Source of the DNA: Lucifuga dentata
Lineage: Eukaryota; Chordata; Actinopteri; Ophidiiformes; Bythitidae
Length of the DNA: 64,000 nt
NCBI GenBank assembly: GCA_014773175.1
Contig: VXCM01001437.1
Coordinates: 202,730 to 266,729 of the forward strand
Reading direction: 5' to 3'
The notes beneath the pieces were generated by a model, which was not told where the DNA came from, did not search any database, and saw only the letters and a program-made list of their open reading frames with translations. This document shows, one piece after another, positions 10,877-21,763 of the stretch; position 1 is the first letter of the stretch; each line of letters starts with the position of its first letter. The position numbers were made by a program, and so were the translations under genes.

Positions 10877-11913
10877 AGGACCATATCGGTGGTTTTGCAT
10901 GTTTTGAGCCAATATATACAACCTGCATACACATTACATTAGTGACAACAATTTCCCAAAACAATTTCCCATGTTACTGGAGCGCTAAATATTAGAATTG
11001 TTTTTCCTACCTTCTAGACTACCATTGGTTTCTGTTCATTTCAGTACACTATTACATTAAAATAATATAATAATAATAATTTTATTTGTGCTTAACAGGC
11101 ACTTCAAGCACTTTAACAGACAACAGGTCACAAGGTGCTTCACATGCAATAATATAAAACAATAAAAAAAAAACACAATACATAAAATCAAGAAACCGGG
11201 AAAACAGTAAATAAAAGGCATCCACTAAGAACAAATAAAACCATAAAAGAAAGTGACTCCTAAAAGCCTGTCTAAACAAAAATGTCTTTATTTGTCTTCT
11301 AAACACGACCTCAGAGTCAACAGAACGGAGAGCAGAGGGAAGGGCGTTCCACAGTTAAGGCGCTACAGCCTGGAAAGTGCTTTCTCCACAGGTCTTTAAA
11401 CGGGTACGAGGGACGTCTAGTAACTTCTGACCTGAAGACTTGAGTGACTGAGAGGCAGAGTATGTCTGTATGAGATCTGCAAGTATAAGTGCCTCACCAT
11501 GCAAGGCTCTAAAAGTTAGAACTAAAATCAAATTGTAGAGACTTGAAACATGCTTGAGATAAAGATTCCATTACAAAGTCAACTTTTTTGTCTAAGCAAC
11601 TTTATTTAACCAGTTTACACAAAGCAACATGGGAGAAAATGTATGTCTCCATCAGGGAATATAGCCCTATGAGAAGACAGCGTTTACAGAGAAATTAAAA
11701 ACGACCATCCTATTCAGATGTACGTTAGCAGTCGAAAAATGTTACGGTGTTTATCACTGCACATTTGATTTTGAAAGATTAAGGGATTAGGCAAAATAAC
11801 AGAAAAACTAAAATACGTTTTTATGCTTTAAAAAATGGTTGGAAGTAACATTAACGTGTACTGTATGCAGGTATTTATTGGGCTTAAACATGCAAAATCA
11901 CCAGTGTGGTCCT
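10877..11913 (-). mobile_element. Family A TTAA element copy 3 (TCGGTGG subtype) with nested insertion
   Basis: TTAA at 10873-10876 and 11914-11917 flank AGGACCATATCGGTGGTTTT at the left and CACCAGTGTGGTCCT at the right. The interior runs opposite to copy 1: CCTACCTTCTAGACTACCATTGG comes first, the TCTTTCAAAATCAAAT landmark comes last in complementary form. This copy belongs to a subtype also seen at 33422 and 37376. Another repeat (11064-11522) is inserted in the middle; without it the element is about 570 bp, matching full-length copies. Confidence 0.8.
11064..11522 (-). mobile_element. Repeat nested in family A copy 3
   Basis: Interrupts the family A sequence between ACACTATTA and AAATCAAATTGTAGAG, which are adjacent in other copies. 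Flanked by TAAAAT (11058-11063 and 11523-11528), a possible 6-bp target duplication. The insert starts with an ATAATAATAATTTTATTTGTG segment and carries GGAAGGGCGTTCCACAG and CTCACCATGCAAGGCTCTAA, phrases of a common fish mid-repetitive family also represented at 3945-4200. Superfamily not determined. Confidence 0.6.
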
Positions 11914-12030
11914 TTAAACTTCTCCACAATCACAACCAAATAATATAGGTGAACTTAATGAGAAACAAGATGTAATAATGCCAAACAAATGTCTTGGTTT
12001 TGTGAATGATAGTAGCTTATAACTGTTACT

Positions 12031-12063
12031 GTAAGTGTGTGTGAGTGTGTGTGTGTGTGTGTG
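12031..12063. repeat. (TG)n microsatellite
   Basis: Alternating TG with two interruptions (GAG). Confidence 0.9.
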
Positions 12064-12178
12064 AGGGGCCGGTGCTCAGCTCGGCACCTGAAATTACCTG
12101 CTTGCATTCCCACCAGCTTCAGAGCTGAGCTGATCACAACGCTGACATCAGTTTTACAGACAGCAACATGTAAATATG

Positions 12179-12313
12179 TGTGACAGACTTTAAGGTGGTG
12201 TGGGAGCTGTGGTCACTTCATACACACATACACACACATTTAAGCNTGTGACAGACTTTAAGGTGGTGTGGGAGCTGTGGTCACTTCATACACACATACA
12301 CACACATTTAAGC
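12179..12313. repeat. Assembly duplication: 67 bp twice around N 12246
   Basis: 12179-12245 equals 12247-12313 base for base, with one N between. Read as an unmerged contig overlap. Confidence 0.85.
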
Positions 12314-12423
12314 TGGAAATAGCTAGCTGGATATATAGATAGAGGAATACATGTATGATTTAGCAAATACAGCACAACAGAATCAACGTTAGGTTATTGC
12401 AACAACATACCGCTCCTGTAAGC

Positions 12424-12558
12424 TGGTTTTCTGGCTGATTCTCCAAAACAGAGTCCTTTAATTCAGAGTTTAGTCCAGCTTTAGTTTAGCNTGGTTTTCT
12501 GGCTGATTCTCCAAAACAGAGTCCTTTAATTCAGAGTTTAGTCCAGCTTTAGTTTAGC
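12424..12558. repeat. Assembly duplication: 67 bp twice around N 12491
   Basis: 12424-12490 equals 12492-12558 exactly, one N between. Same 67-bp length as its neighbours at 12246 and 12642. Confidence 0.85.
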
Positions 12559-12574
12559 AGCGTCCAGCGCCGCT

Positions 12575-12709
12575 TTTTTCCCAGTCACTGTGGTCTCTGT
12601 AGTCCTTTTTCAACTGTTTTTTAGTTTATTTGTTCAGATGTNTTTTTCCCAGTCACTGTGGTCTCTGTAGTCCTTTTTCAACTGTTTTTTAGTTTATTTG
12701 TTCAGATGT
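12575..12709. repeat. Assembly duplication: 67 bp twice around N 12642
   Basis: 12575-12641 equals 12643-12709 exactly, one N between. Third such join within 530 bp, which suggests a locally hard-to-assemble or heterozygous region. Confidence 0.85.
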
Positions 12710-12954
12710 GCTAGTCATGCAGCTTTCTGCAGCTCCACTCTTATTTCATCATATATTTAGTGTCATTTATACACTACTACATAAGAAGTAATGAAGTAAT
12801 AAAGTAGGCAGAGTAGGCCAGTTCTAAAGTGCATTTACAACAACGGTCAGATCAATGTGCGTCTGCTATGAACAGGAAGCGAATCTTCTTCAAAATAAAA
12901 CACCATCTTACATCGTGTATGTATTACAATATATTTAGCTTTTTCTTGAGAAGT

Positions 12955-13215
12955 CTCTAGTTTGACTTGCATTTCCCGACTGCGCCAAATCACCGGTAAA
13001 CAACAACGGAGTCCCGCCTCCTGACGTCACAGGTGCCGAGCTCTGGCCCAGCTCGTTGCTGGGGCCGAAAAACGCCGACACGGGAACGCCGGTTCTCGGC
13101 CGAGCACCGGGGTTTTTTGCGGTGGGGGAAACGCGAAGAAAGGTGCTCAGTTTGGCTCTGGCACCGGCCCGTCCGAAGGAACAAACTCCAAACACAAACG
13201 TGAGAATACGACAGC
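12955..13215. promoter_or_regulatory. CpG-rich block with a CRE-like palindrome; island or decayed repeat
   Basis: Dense in CG dinucleotides (for example GCCGAAAAACGCCGACACG and GGTTCTCGGCCGAGCACCG) against a CpG-poor background. It contains TGACGTCA (13022-13029), the full cAMP-response palindrome. Both strands are partly open on the minus side, as expected of CpG-rich DNA. The motif GGTGC-(C/T)-GAGC/CAG recurs at 12066, 13031 and 13142, which hints that the block belongs to a GC-rich transposon end instead of a gene promoter. I cannot decide between the two. Confidence 0.4.
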
Positions 13216-14186
13216 AAACGTTTTCCGTAAATTGAATTAATTTCAATGGAACCACTGTGAGGTTTTCTCAAGGTGAAGTTAATTCAAGTTCAACTTTGAT
13301 CAGGAAAATTTGTGCTGCTGCGTTTTTTTTTTGTTTTTTTTTTGTTTGGTTTTTTTTTAATGTTACAATGTCTGACTCTAATGTCCAGAGCTGTTTTTCA
13401 TTCCCAGTCTGTCTCTGCACTGGTCCAAAGCAGGGACAGCATGATGTCAGCTCTGTATTCTATATTTCTACATGCCAGGTTAGATCTTAGAGAGACCTCT
13501 GACATTCTCTCATTCACACCAAATAGGACTCAGCAAAAAAGTCTCAGCCTAATTACACCTCAGAGCACATTCAGCAACTTTGGTAAAATTGTTAATAATC
13601 TCAAAACTGAAAAAGAAAGTAGACATGTAAAAGGTATATGAATAGAATCAGTGAAAGAATATTTAATCAATTTCAGTTTTAAACTTTTGAGCCCAGCAAG
13701 AGCTCAAGATCAAGCTTGGGCCAAAAAGAAACGCAGCACATCAAATTAAAACCTTTAAAAAATGCCTGTTAACCTCAGAACACCAGCTACATTTAGAGGA
13801 TAATTATTTCCCATACAGCAAGGTTATGAATGAGGAACCCAACTGACATTAGGAACTCAAAGCCAGCTGGGATTGTGTTCGGCTTGATTAATGGACATTA
13901 ACGTTCTCACTGGAAAGAGCAGCGGGTAAATCAACCTGATTATACCTTTGTGAACAGGACCCATTCTTTACCAGATGACAAGATTAGAGCTCATTATTGG
14001 ACATTCCACCTCCATCTTTGCTCTTTAATCGAGGTGCTGACAGGGTTAAATAAAGTTTTTTTTTATGCAGAAGCATACATAATTTATCAACACAATCAGC
14101 ATTGTAGTGTAGCATGATTTGCAGCATGTTCTCTAAGGATTGACTTTGTTTTATAGTCAGTTCTCTGCTTAATCACATTTGATGGT
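13216..14186. other. No gene recognised; T-rich run at 13321-13360
   Basis: A T/G-rich homopolymeric stretch at 13321-13360, then apparently single-copy sequence. The 109-codon frame at 13312-13641 begins with translated poly-T and has no motif. Confidence 0.45.
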
Positions 14187-14190
14187 TTAA

Positions 14191-14283
14191 GGGGCATTTA
14201 AAAAAAAAAAAAAAAACAATACCGTGGTTTTGCATGTTTGAAGTCCATATATACCAAACATGCAAACTCACTGGCATGCTCCT
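14191..14283. mobile_element. Family A remnant reduced to its two inverted ends (copy 4)
   Basis: TTAA at 14187-14190 and 14284-14287 enclose about 93 bp: a degenerate left end, an A run, CCGTGGTTTTGCATGTTTGAAG, then CCAAACATGCAAACTC and GGCATGCTCCT. Almost the whole interior of the full-length element is missing, so what is left is close to a hairpin. Confidence 0.65.
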
Positions 14284-14404
14284 TTAAGGGCTCTGCACAA
14301 AGAATGCCAAATGAGCCTGAAATCACCATGATGCAAGTTGTCTAAATAGTACTGGAGAGTTTTTATTAGATTCAGAGTCACAGAAAATATTCATGAACTG
14401 TGTT

Positions 14405-14692
14405 GATTATTATTATGAATTTTTAAAAAAAAGGATATGAATAGTGTGAACAATGCACACATTATGATAATCTCTGTAATCTTTTTTTTTCCTTGCAGTG
14501 GCCAAAAATCTAAATTAATGCCCATATTTGCTGATAAAATGCATTTTCTTTCTAATTGATTATTATTATGAATTATTTAAAAAGAAAAAAAGGGATAATG
14601 CACACATTATGAAAATCTATTTTTTTCTTGCAGTGGCCAAAAATCAAAATTAATGCCCATATTTGCTCATAAAATATATTTTCTTTCCAATT
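14405..14692. repeat. Diverged tandem duplication, about 150-bp and 135-bp units
   Basis: 14405-14557 and 14558-14692 share order and wording: GATTATTATTATGAAT, AATGCACACATTATGA, TTGCAGTGGCCAAAAATC and TTAATGCCCATATTTGCT, with substitutions and small deletions. There is no N between them, and they differ, so unlike the other doublets this is a real ancient tandem duplication. Confidence 0.8.
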
Positions 14693-16034
14693 CAGTTTGA
14701 AATGTTCTCATGGTTTTGGTTTGCTGGTGTTGATGTTGAGTTTAGCCACCATCTGTACACCAAACCCTCGCTGGATGTGTGCTGCAGTGGTGGCCATGTT
14801 CACTTTCCCATGTTCAGTCCCAGCAACATGCATTAGCTCATTTTTTTGAAACAGTCTAAACATTCTCTAAACTGTAATTGCCAAAACTGTTTTATGTGAC
14901 ATCACAACTCTGCTGCATGTCTGTGTAGTAACTCTGTCTATGTAGTAACTCACCAAAATATTTAATTCATGCTTCAAAACGTAGTTCTTATGTCAGTAAA
15001 TTGGCCAATGCCACCAAAATGAAAAGTTTTTTTGTCATCATGTGAGCTGTACTGGTCAAAAGGTTTACTGTAGATGTTTTTACACCATACTAATACTCTG
15101 TACTAATAACTCCTTAAAGTAAAGTTAGACTCAGTCTACATTAGAATGGGTTAGGATTTTATTTTGAAAATCCACCAGTTTTCCGTTATCAAGCCTGGTT
15201 TTTCATATCTCACATCATACCTACCTCATTTGTATATTATTCCATTTCTCATCTGTAAATAAATGTTAACCTGTGCAATAGTACTTTGCCTGTTTCAGTT
15301 CGGAGAAGAAATCACTAAATGAGAAAAGAATTAACTCCTTTCAGATTTGAGCCCGAATATTAATTTAAGATCTGAGACTGAATATTAATTAAATAATCAA
15401 AATATTAAGTTTAAATTACTTAATTTTCCACATAACATGGATGGTGTCCAATTTAAATAAGATTAATATTTCGTTATTTAAATTATGATCTTAACATTGC
15501 AACTTTGCATACCTTAATTTAATTATCTGTAGCATACTACTGATACGCTACACAACAATGAAAAAAGCTGCGATCTACATGTATATGTGACACATTTTTT
15601 TAACTGAATGGATCATGTTGCATGATGGCTCACATGATGAAAGAACGTTTAGAAGCTGTGAAGAGTTTGACAATTTCTCTGAGTCAGCTCATCAGTTTTG
15701 ATCAGCTGTCATGTGTGTAGTTATTGTGCAAATTGTAGACAATTGTACTTACTCTTTTGCACACGTGTGCCAAAACACATGCAATTTGCTTACATGAATA
15801 AGAAATCCAAATCTGGTGTGAACAAGAAACTGTTAAGGGATTTGAACTTATTTTGAAAAAAAAAAAAAATCTCATTTGAGAACTGAGCCAAAGTGACTGA
15901 GAAAAATAAACTGCATTCATATTAAACAAGAAACAGTTTTTGAAAGAAGAGCGTGCTGGTTTATATTTCTGAATCAGCTGGGAAAGTTTTGGCAGGAGAA
16001 GGGAGACAGTAATGCTGTCCAAAGTCTGAGTAAC
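14693..16034. other. No gene recognised; very AT-rich near 15340-15540
   Basis: No exon or element identified. 15340-15540 is rich in TTAAAT/ATTTAA words. The minus-strand frame 15702-16022 includes a translated poly-A run and has no motif. Confidence 0.45.
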
Positions 16035-16039
16035 TGTTC

Positions 16040-16145
16040 ACTGGCCAGCAGTGGCGTTAGTGTAGCAGCTGCTAGGTGTGAACATGCACACCTGAGTGAA
16101 TGATGAAGTGGGCTGTCCCCTTACTGGAGGAATAAAGATATTAAA
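16040..16145 (+). repeat. Retroposon tail fragment related to 19995-20234
   Basis: CTGGCCAGCAGTGG, GCAGCTGCTAGGTGTGAA and AGGAATAAAGATA appear in the same order as similar phrases in the better copy at 19995-20234 (GTGGCCAGCAGAGAC, GGCAGCTTCTTGGTGTGAA, ACAAATAAAGG). A decayed 3' part of the same dispersed family. Confidence 0.4.
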
Positions 16146-16812
16146 TATGGACTGTCTGGTTAGGTATAATACAATGAAATAATGATAAAGTTTATCAATT
16201 CATCCCATTACATCTGATTCACACTTTACCTACTGCATACAGATACAACATAATCTGACAATACATCAACACTTCCATTAATTAATGCAAGGATGTAAAA
16301 ATTTCATAAAAGTCTTTTTTGAAGGTGAGTTGTTGCATCATGAAGAGGACATATGACTCAGAGAGATCATGGATGTATTCCCAGAAATTGTTTTCAATTT
16401 ACAATGGAAATGTGGGATAATACTAATTAAAAAAGGGTATTTTCAAAATAAATTTAACGCTCTGTACATAACTTGATTCACAGCTCAAAGTTACATAGAT
16501 AGTTTCACAACGTCACATTCAGTGCAGAATATATAAAACAGCAGACTGCAACATGATGCAAAATGCATTTCATGAACACACATCAGGTCATAATCATAAG
16601 TTCAGGACAACAGCGTGACACGGAACAAGACTTTAGCTAGATGCATACTAGGCAATATTTTCTTGGAGAATGTCTCACATTAATAGACCACAGTTGCCTT
16701 CTTGACATTGACCACAGTGAGAAATCAGCTTGTTTGTCCTCTCATGCTGCAGGACTGCAGATGAAAATATTAAACATGCTTAATAATAATCGGGATATTG
16801 CAGATGAGGTCA

Positions 16813-16878
16813 GTCAAGTCAAGTTTATTTGTATAACTCAATAACACGTACAAGTTTACAAACAAGGCGTCTCACATC

Positions 16879-16880
<2 letters not shown>
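16813..16880 (+). repeat. Fragment of a common fish repeat (TTTATTTGTATA type)
   Basis: GTCAAGTCAAGTTTATTTG followed by TATAACTCAATAACA is wording found at the edge of many fish dispersed DNA repeats. Only about 65 bp remain before a (TG)n run starts. Confidence 0.4.

Positions 16881-16881
<1 letters not shown>

Positions 16882-16926
<45 letters not shown>
16882..16926. repeat. (GT)n microsatellite
   Basis: About 45 bp of uninterrupted GT. Confidence 0.95.
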
Positions 16927-16928
<2 letters not shown>

Positions 16929-18130
16929 CTCCATAATGAGCCTGTCAATCCTAAAACCTCGTCTAGTGGACTACATTCTGAGGCAGGGTGTATTTTCTTG
17001 AGACTAAAGACACTGAATTGTAGAGAGATGATTAACAATTCCACGTTGTGAAAAATAATCTATTTATAAGCAAATCTAATTTAATGATAGTTTTGAGTTG
17101 CAGCCCATTTTTCACCATGTACATTTCTCAAAGATTAAAACATCATTTTCTGACTTCTTCTCCTCCATGTTGCTTATTTGCCTCTCCTAATTTGTGACAA
17201 ATTAATAAGCAAAATCAGACTTGGGAAATGTTTTTTTTTTTACCTGGATTCACCTCACCGTGCCCCTAATATTAAGCACATTAAGTATAGATAAATAATT
17301 AAAAACCTGCAGAAATGTTAACCAGAATTAATACGGGCATGTTTTACTAAGTAATGAAAATGTAAAATGGTAGACTTGTTTTGGATGAGTGTAATAAAAG
17401 CTCTTGATCTGCTAGTTGCTAACACTGAACTCTGTAATACCTGTTTAAACACACAAACATTGCCAAAACATTCACAATAGACTCTATCAAATTAGCAAGT
17501 GAATTATAATAATTAAATAGTACTATGATGCATTTTTAATGGGCACAAATGGATGTTAATGTCTATTAAATGGAATGGACGAGTGATTTTGAAAATGTCG
17601 ACACTGAGCTTACAGTCAGATACTAACGCCTATATACTTAATCTTAAATATTAATAGCCACCTTTCCTTAAACTTGAAAGCAAGCTACTTGTGTACAGGG
17701 AATAATATTCCACTGCTTAGTGTACTAAACTGTATGTGTATATCTTAACCGGACATAAGAAATTAATTCCACTGGCTATGCTCTTGAAGTATTAACAGTA
17801 TGACTAAAAGCTAATGCGTTTAGCTCATATCAAAGTATGATTTTATTGTACTCCCATGTGAAAGCCACACAGCTCTTAAGCCTGGCAGACGTCTGCAATG
17901 CTCCTGCAAAACCATGACAGCAGGGCGTGTTTGCTGCCTTCGTGTAAAGCGTGGAAAAATCTGGTGGCTGCTAAAAAGTCTTCCTGCATCTCAACAATTA
18001 ATGAAATAGCAGAGTTGTATAGATGTGGATTTCTACCGATTTAATAGTAAAAAAAAAAAAAACCCAAAAAAAACAAAAAAAAAAAAAACCTTATGACTTC
18101 AATAAGTAAAAAAAAATCCCAGTTTTGCTT
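16927..18130. other. No gene recognised
   Basis: AT-rich, apparently single-copy; ends in A-rich tracts at 18049-18090. Confidence 0.45.
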
Positions 18131-18184
18131 GATTTATATCAATGGTTCTCAATCCTGGTTTTTCCATCTCCTTTTGCCTCACCC

Positions 18185-18211
18185 ACACCTGACAACCTAA
18201 ATCAGGTGTGG
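18185..18211. repeat. 9-bp inverted repeat CACACCTGA/TCAGGTGTG
   Basis: CACACCTGA, nine-base spacer, TCAGGTGTG. It follows TCAATGGTTCTCAATCCTGG at 18138, a phrase like the ends of hAT-type fish repeats, so the hairpin may be part of a short degraded element. Confidence 0.45.
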
Positions 18212-18214
18212 TGT

Positions 18215-18215
<1 letters not shown>

Positions 18216-18263
<48 letters not shown>
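18216..18263. repeat. (CT)n microsatellite
   Basis: About 48 bp of CT repeats. Confidence 0.95.
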
Positions 18264-18265
<2 letters not shown>

Positions 18266-18573
18266 AGCAAGCACTTCATGACATTTCATGCCGTTTTCCT
18301 CTTGGTTTATAGACATGGTTCACAGCAGCAGCCACACCGTAAAGACTTTGGTCCTAAATTTCTGATGCTGTCAGAATTTTGTGGCCAGCTGTCTTTGGCC
18401 ACAAGAGCGCTAAATCTGCTTCATATTGTCATGTAGGACCACCATTTTGGATCTACGACCAGGTTTTCTTTCATGTTTCTCTCAAGATCATTATCTTTCA
18501 TCTGGGTCACCCAAAATTATAGCATGTAGGAGCCTTTAGAGAGCTCTCCCTCTCTAAAAATCAAGATATTTAA

Positions 18574-19154
18574 AGTGATACTCCACCCAACATGTTTGGA
18601 TTGTTGGGCTGAAAGGATTTTAGTTCTTCAGCTTGAATTCATGTTAGAATGGAATCCAATTTCAACACATTTCAAATGTCCACAGAAATTTTTCAAACAC
18701 CCTGGCAGCATAATTGTCTCTGTTATTCATCTGTTTGTACGCTGCTGTCTTGGCCAGGTCTCCCTTGCAAAAAGGATTCTGAATCTCAAATGGACTTCCT
18801 GGTTAAAAAAAAAAAAAAAAAGNAAAAAAAAAAAAAAAGGTTAAATAAAAATAAATAATACAACAGAATTGTCCTCTCACTAATATATTGCTAAATATGT
18901 TACATCCATGTAGCACCATCGGCTTCCCTGAAGCTCCAAACCTCTGTCCAAATCAGTGTATTAGTGATGCGGTGTGAAATGATCACCGTCTGGAATATGC
19001 CGAGCAAGCAGACGGACAACAGAGAAATGCATCATGCTCCAGGGCTAATTCAAGGACAATGATGGAGGTTTTTTTAATGTTGCAAACTCTGGTCAGCATT
19101 GGGATCTGCTTTAGCTGAGTGACTTGTCAAAAGATTTTGAAGTGGAGTATCACT
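18574..19154. mobile_element. TTAA-flanked inverted-repeat element, family B, with nested LINE tail
   Basis: TTAA at 18570-18573 and 19155-19158 flank AGTGATACTCCAC at the left and its exact complement GTGGAGTATCACT at the right. The layout is that of family A (TTAA then AG...), but the sequence is different, so this is a second family of non-autonomous TTAA elements. A LINE tail with a long A run and an N is inserted at about 18730-18860. No transposase frame is visible. Confidence 0.8.
18730..18860 (+). mobile_element. LINE 3' tail nested in family B element
   Basis: CCAGGTCTCCCTTGCAAAAAGG and CTCAAATGGACTTCCTGG then a poly-A run (N at 18823) and ATAAAAATAAATAATA. This is the end phrase of a LINE type whose longer copy at 20385-20935 ends in TAAAAGAGAACTTGCTCTCAG and TTCCTGTTTAAATAAAGG. 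Only the untranslated tail is present. Confidence 0.6.
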
Positions 19155-19158
19155 TTAA

Positions 19159-19799
19159 ACTCACATTGCTCTCACAATTGATGAAGAAGAACTGTCAGAA
19201 CCTGTGATGTCAGCTTGTTCTGTGTTCAGTGTTACAATTACATTTACAGGCGCAGAGTAATGAACTATGTGTTCTTCATTCATTAAAAACTGTTTGTGCC
19301 AAGCTTTTTATTTATTTATTTATTTTAATAAAAGCACATCAGACATTACTCAGAGGTTTGATTCTCGGTTCTTTCTTATCTAACCTTGAGATTTACATGA
19401 AATCGCCTTTTATGCAAGGACAGACTACAGCTGCTTTGAAGGTGTGTAGCACGTTCAACTGAAGAACACGTCCGACAAAATTAGTATAAATTTTCAGGTG
19501 TTGTAAGCGCAGCGGTGCCCTGTGGTAGGTACAGAGGTGATGTGATAAGATCAGACGACGCTGCATTTGAACATGTCAGACTTTGGTGAGGCTGTCATCA
19601 CCTGCTGAGGTATCCTGAGGGGAGCGTGCCGGGTCACCGTCACAGTTTTCACACATTTGAGGTGATTGGGGATGTTTTTGGTGTAGAGGTACACTGATAG
19701 CCATGAGAGTTCCCCTTCATGCATTTAATGTACATCCATTATGCATTTTACTGCAGGCCATAATTTCTTGAATCTTATTCAGCAGTACCAAAGCCATGT

Positions 19800-19836
<37 letters not shown>

Positions 19837-19960
19837 TGATCACACAATCCTCATGTCACTACTAAAGCTAGCAGGAAGTAGCAAAGCCTATTAGTAAAAT
19901 TCACTATATACACACTGGAAAATATGACCAAAGAGTTTTATCATCCTTTTTTAAAGGGCT
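19159..19960. other. No gene recognised; poly-T at 19802-19833
   Basis: Contains a (TTTA)n stretch at 19308-19325 and about 32 T residues near 19802-19833. No exon or further element identified. Confidence 0.45.
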
Positions 19961-19966
19961 TATTAA

Positions 19967-19985
19967 AGGACCATATGGTTTTTGA
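19967..19985 (+). mobile_element. Possible left tip of a family A element (copy 5)
   Basis: TTAA at 19963-19966 followed by AGGACCATATGG, matching the family A start for 12 bp. The following sequence is a different repeat, so only the tip survives, or the match is chance. Confidence 0.3.
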
Positions 19986-19994
19986 TGGCAAGTC

Positions 19995-20234
19995 AAAGAT
20001 GGGAGGCGCCTGCCCCTCCCTCATTATCACCACTGAGGTGCCCTTGAGCAAGGTACCTAACCCCCAAATGCTCCAGTGGAGCTGCTCAGTGGCCAGCAGA
20101 GACATCTGTGGTTGTACTGGGCAGCTTCTTGGTGTGAATGTGTGTGAGTGTGTGTGAGAAGGATGTTCCTGGAAAAAGAGCATTCAACGTTCAGTGATGC
20201 TCCCAGGACAAATAAAGGTTTAAAAAAAAAAAAG
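19995..20234 (+). mobile_element. SINE-like retroposon with A-tail
   Basis: GCCCCTCCCTCATTATCACC, ACTGAGGTGCCCTTGAGCAA and GGTACCTAACCCCCAA are phrases of a very widespread fish retroposon. The 3' end reads CCAGGACAAATAAAGGTTT followed by 12 A. No target duplication was clear. I see no tRNA-like A and B boxes, so the head class is undecided. Confidence 0.6.
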
Positions 20235-20384
20235 TATCACCCCTTTCTGTTTTTGTAAGTTCAGTTCAGCACTGTTTCTCCTGAATTTGGTTGAAACACA
20301 AAACAGGAAGTAGAACTGGTGGTACAGCCAGTTCTACTTTGGTCTGTTTCTTGTTTCTAGTTCTTGTTTGTGGTAAAAAAGAAC

Positions 20385-20935
20385 CCTTAAAGACTTTCAC
20401 ATCTCTGGATCTGCATCTCTGTTGCACAAAACTGAACTTTACAGATAAGCATGATTCAAATCAAGGACGTACTCACTTCCTTTAAGGTTTATTTATTTAC
20501 AAAGGACTTCTTGGTAAACTACCTAACTATCTCACATCTTTTAAACTATAAATCAGTCTCACATTGCATTAGATCCCAAGACAGTTTGGTCTTCATAAAC
20601 CATCATTTTAATACTGAGACTGGGAAATGGCTTTTAAAAACTATGCCCACACAAGTGGAATAATTTGCAAAAGCTTGTAAAATTAGACAAATTAATCCCA
20701 TTTAATCAATTCAAATCCCTTCTGACTAACATAGACCAGTGTGCATGTAGGTGTTTTCTTTGAATTGTCCCTCATGTTAAGTTCTTGGCCTTTTTCTCTA
20801 TAATCTTTGATGTATACTGTAATTTTCATCTTTTTATTGTTTTATATGTATTTAATCAGGGCATCCTTGTAAAAGAGAACTTGCTCTCAGTGGCCTTTCC
20901 TGTTTAAATAAAGGTTATAATAATAATTTTTTTAA
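20385..20935 (+). pseudogene. LINE reverse-transcriptase C-terminus and 3' tail, frame-broken
   Basis: The + strand frame 20451-20663 reads FLVNYLTISHLLNYKS...RSQDSLVF...TETGKW, then after a one-base shift WNNLQKLVKLDKLIPF and NQFKSLLTN are read at about 20656-20730. The ETGK...WN.LQ..LKLDKLI series is the typical last part of a fish LINE reverse-transcriptase protein. The tail has GGGCATCCTTGTAAAAGAG and GTTTAAATAAAGGTTATAA. The same tail type, without coding part, is nested at 18730-18860. Confidence 0.75.
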
Positions 20936-21758
20936 AAAGGTGAAAGAATTAACCACTGATGTCAGCATAATGTACAAAATTTAAAACTAATTCCTACACA
21001 GTTATTTCTTCCTTTCAAACATTTTTGATTTTTCAAACAATTCCACTTCATAATGGATCAAACATGCACTTAAGAGTTCAACGCATACCTGCTGAAACCT
21101 GGGACTACAACAGCTACATCTAGGCTTTTACAAGATCAAAGTGTGTGACTGGAGTGAGGAGACCAGCTGGAATCATCACAGAGGCTTTCAGAAAAGGCTG
21201 GTCAATACATGCTCATCTCCAAAGAAAAGCTTTCATCTTATTTAGCTACTATATATTCCTGAGGGAGGTGAAAGACATTGACGTGATTTCCCAGTCAGAA
21301 AAATAAGGTAAACGCAGTCATTAGTCATATGGGGCTTCCTGTCAGGTCAAAGAGGGCAGAGATTGTTGGTAATTAAATGTGGTAAATGAAACACTAATTG
21401 AATGAGCGATCTACTGCCTCTAGTTCTTGTTTAATCATATAGAGAGGTAGATAACAAAAATGGGATTCATTTCCTTTCATGAGCAGGGATTTAATTATGG
21501 TTGTGCAAAAAAAATTGAGCAGTTAACATTAAACATTAAATAATCAAGGAAGCCAAGGTTGTATTGACTCAATCATGAGACTGATTAACAGTTTAAAGGT
21601 GAATTACAAACTGATCACATCTATGCTAATTATAAGGACTTTTTAATGACTTTCTCTAACGGCATATAATAGCAAAGGTAAGTCTATACATATGTATACA
21701 ATATGTTGATTGTGTGCTTGTTTCCATGCAAAAACTTCAAGCCCAATTTCCACTTTGC
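20936..21758. other. No gene recognised
   Basis: Apparently single-copy AT-rich sequence between a LINE tail and a family A element. Confidence 0.45.
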
Positions 21759-21763
21759 ATTAA

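Noticed and set aside
12179..12709. Tandem repeats of 67 bp as a biological array
   Set aside because: Each pair is exactly identical, occurs exactly twice and is separated by one N; an assembly overlap explains this better.
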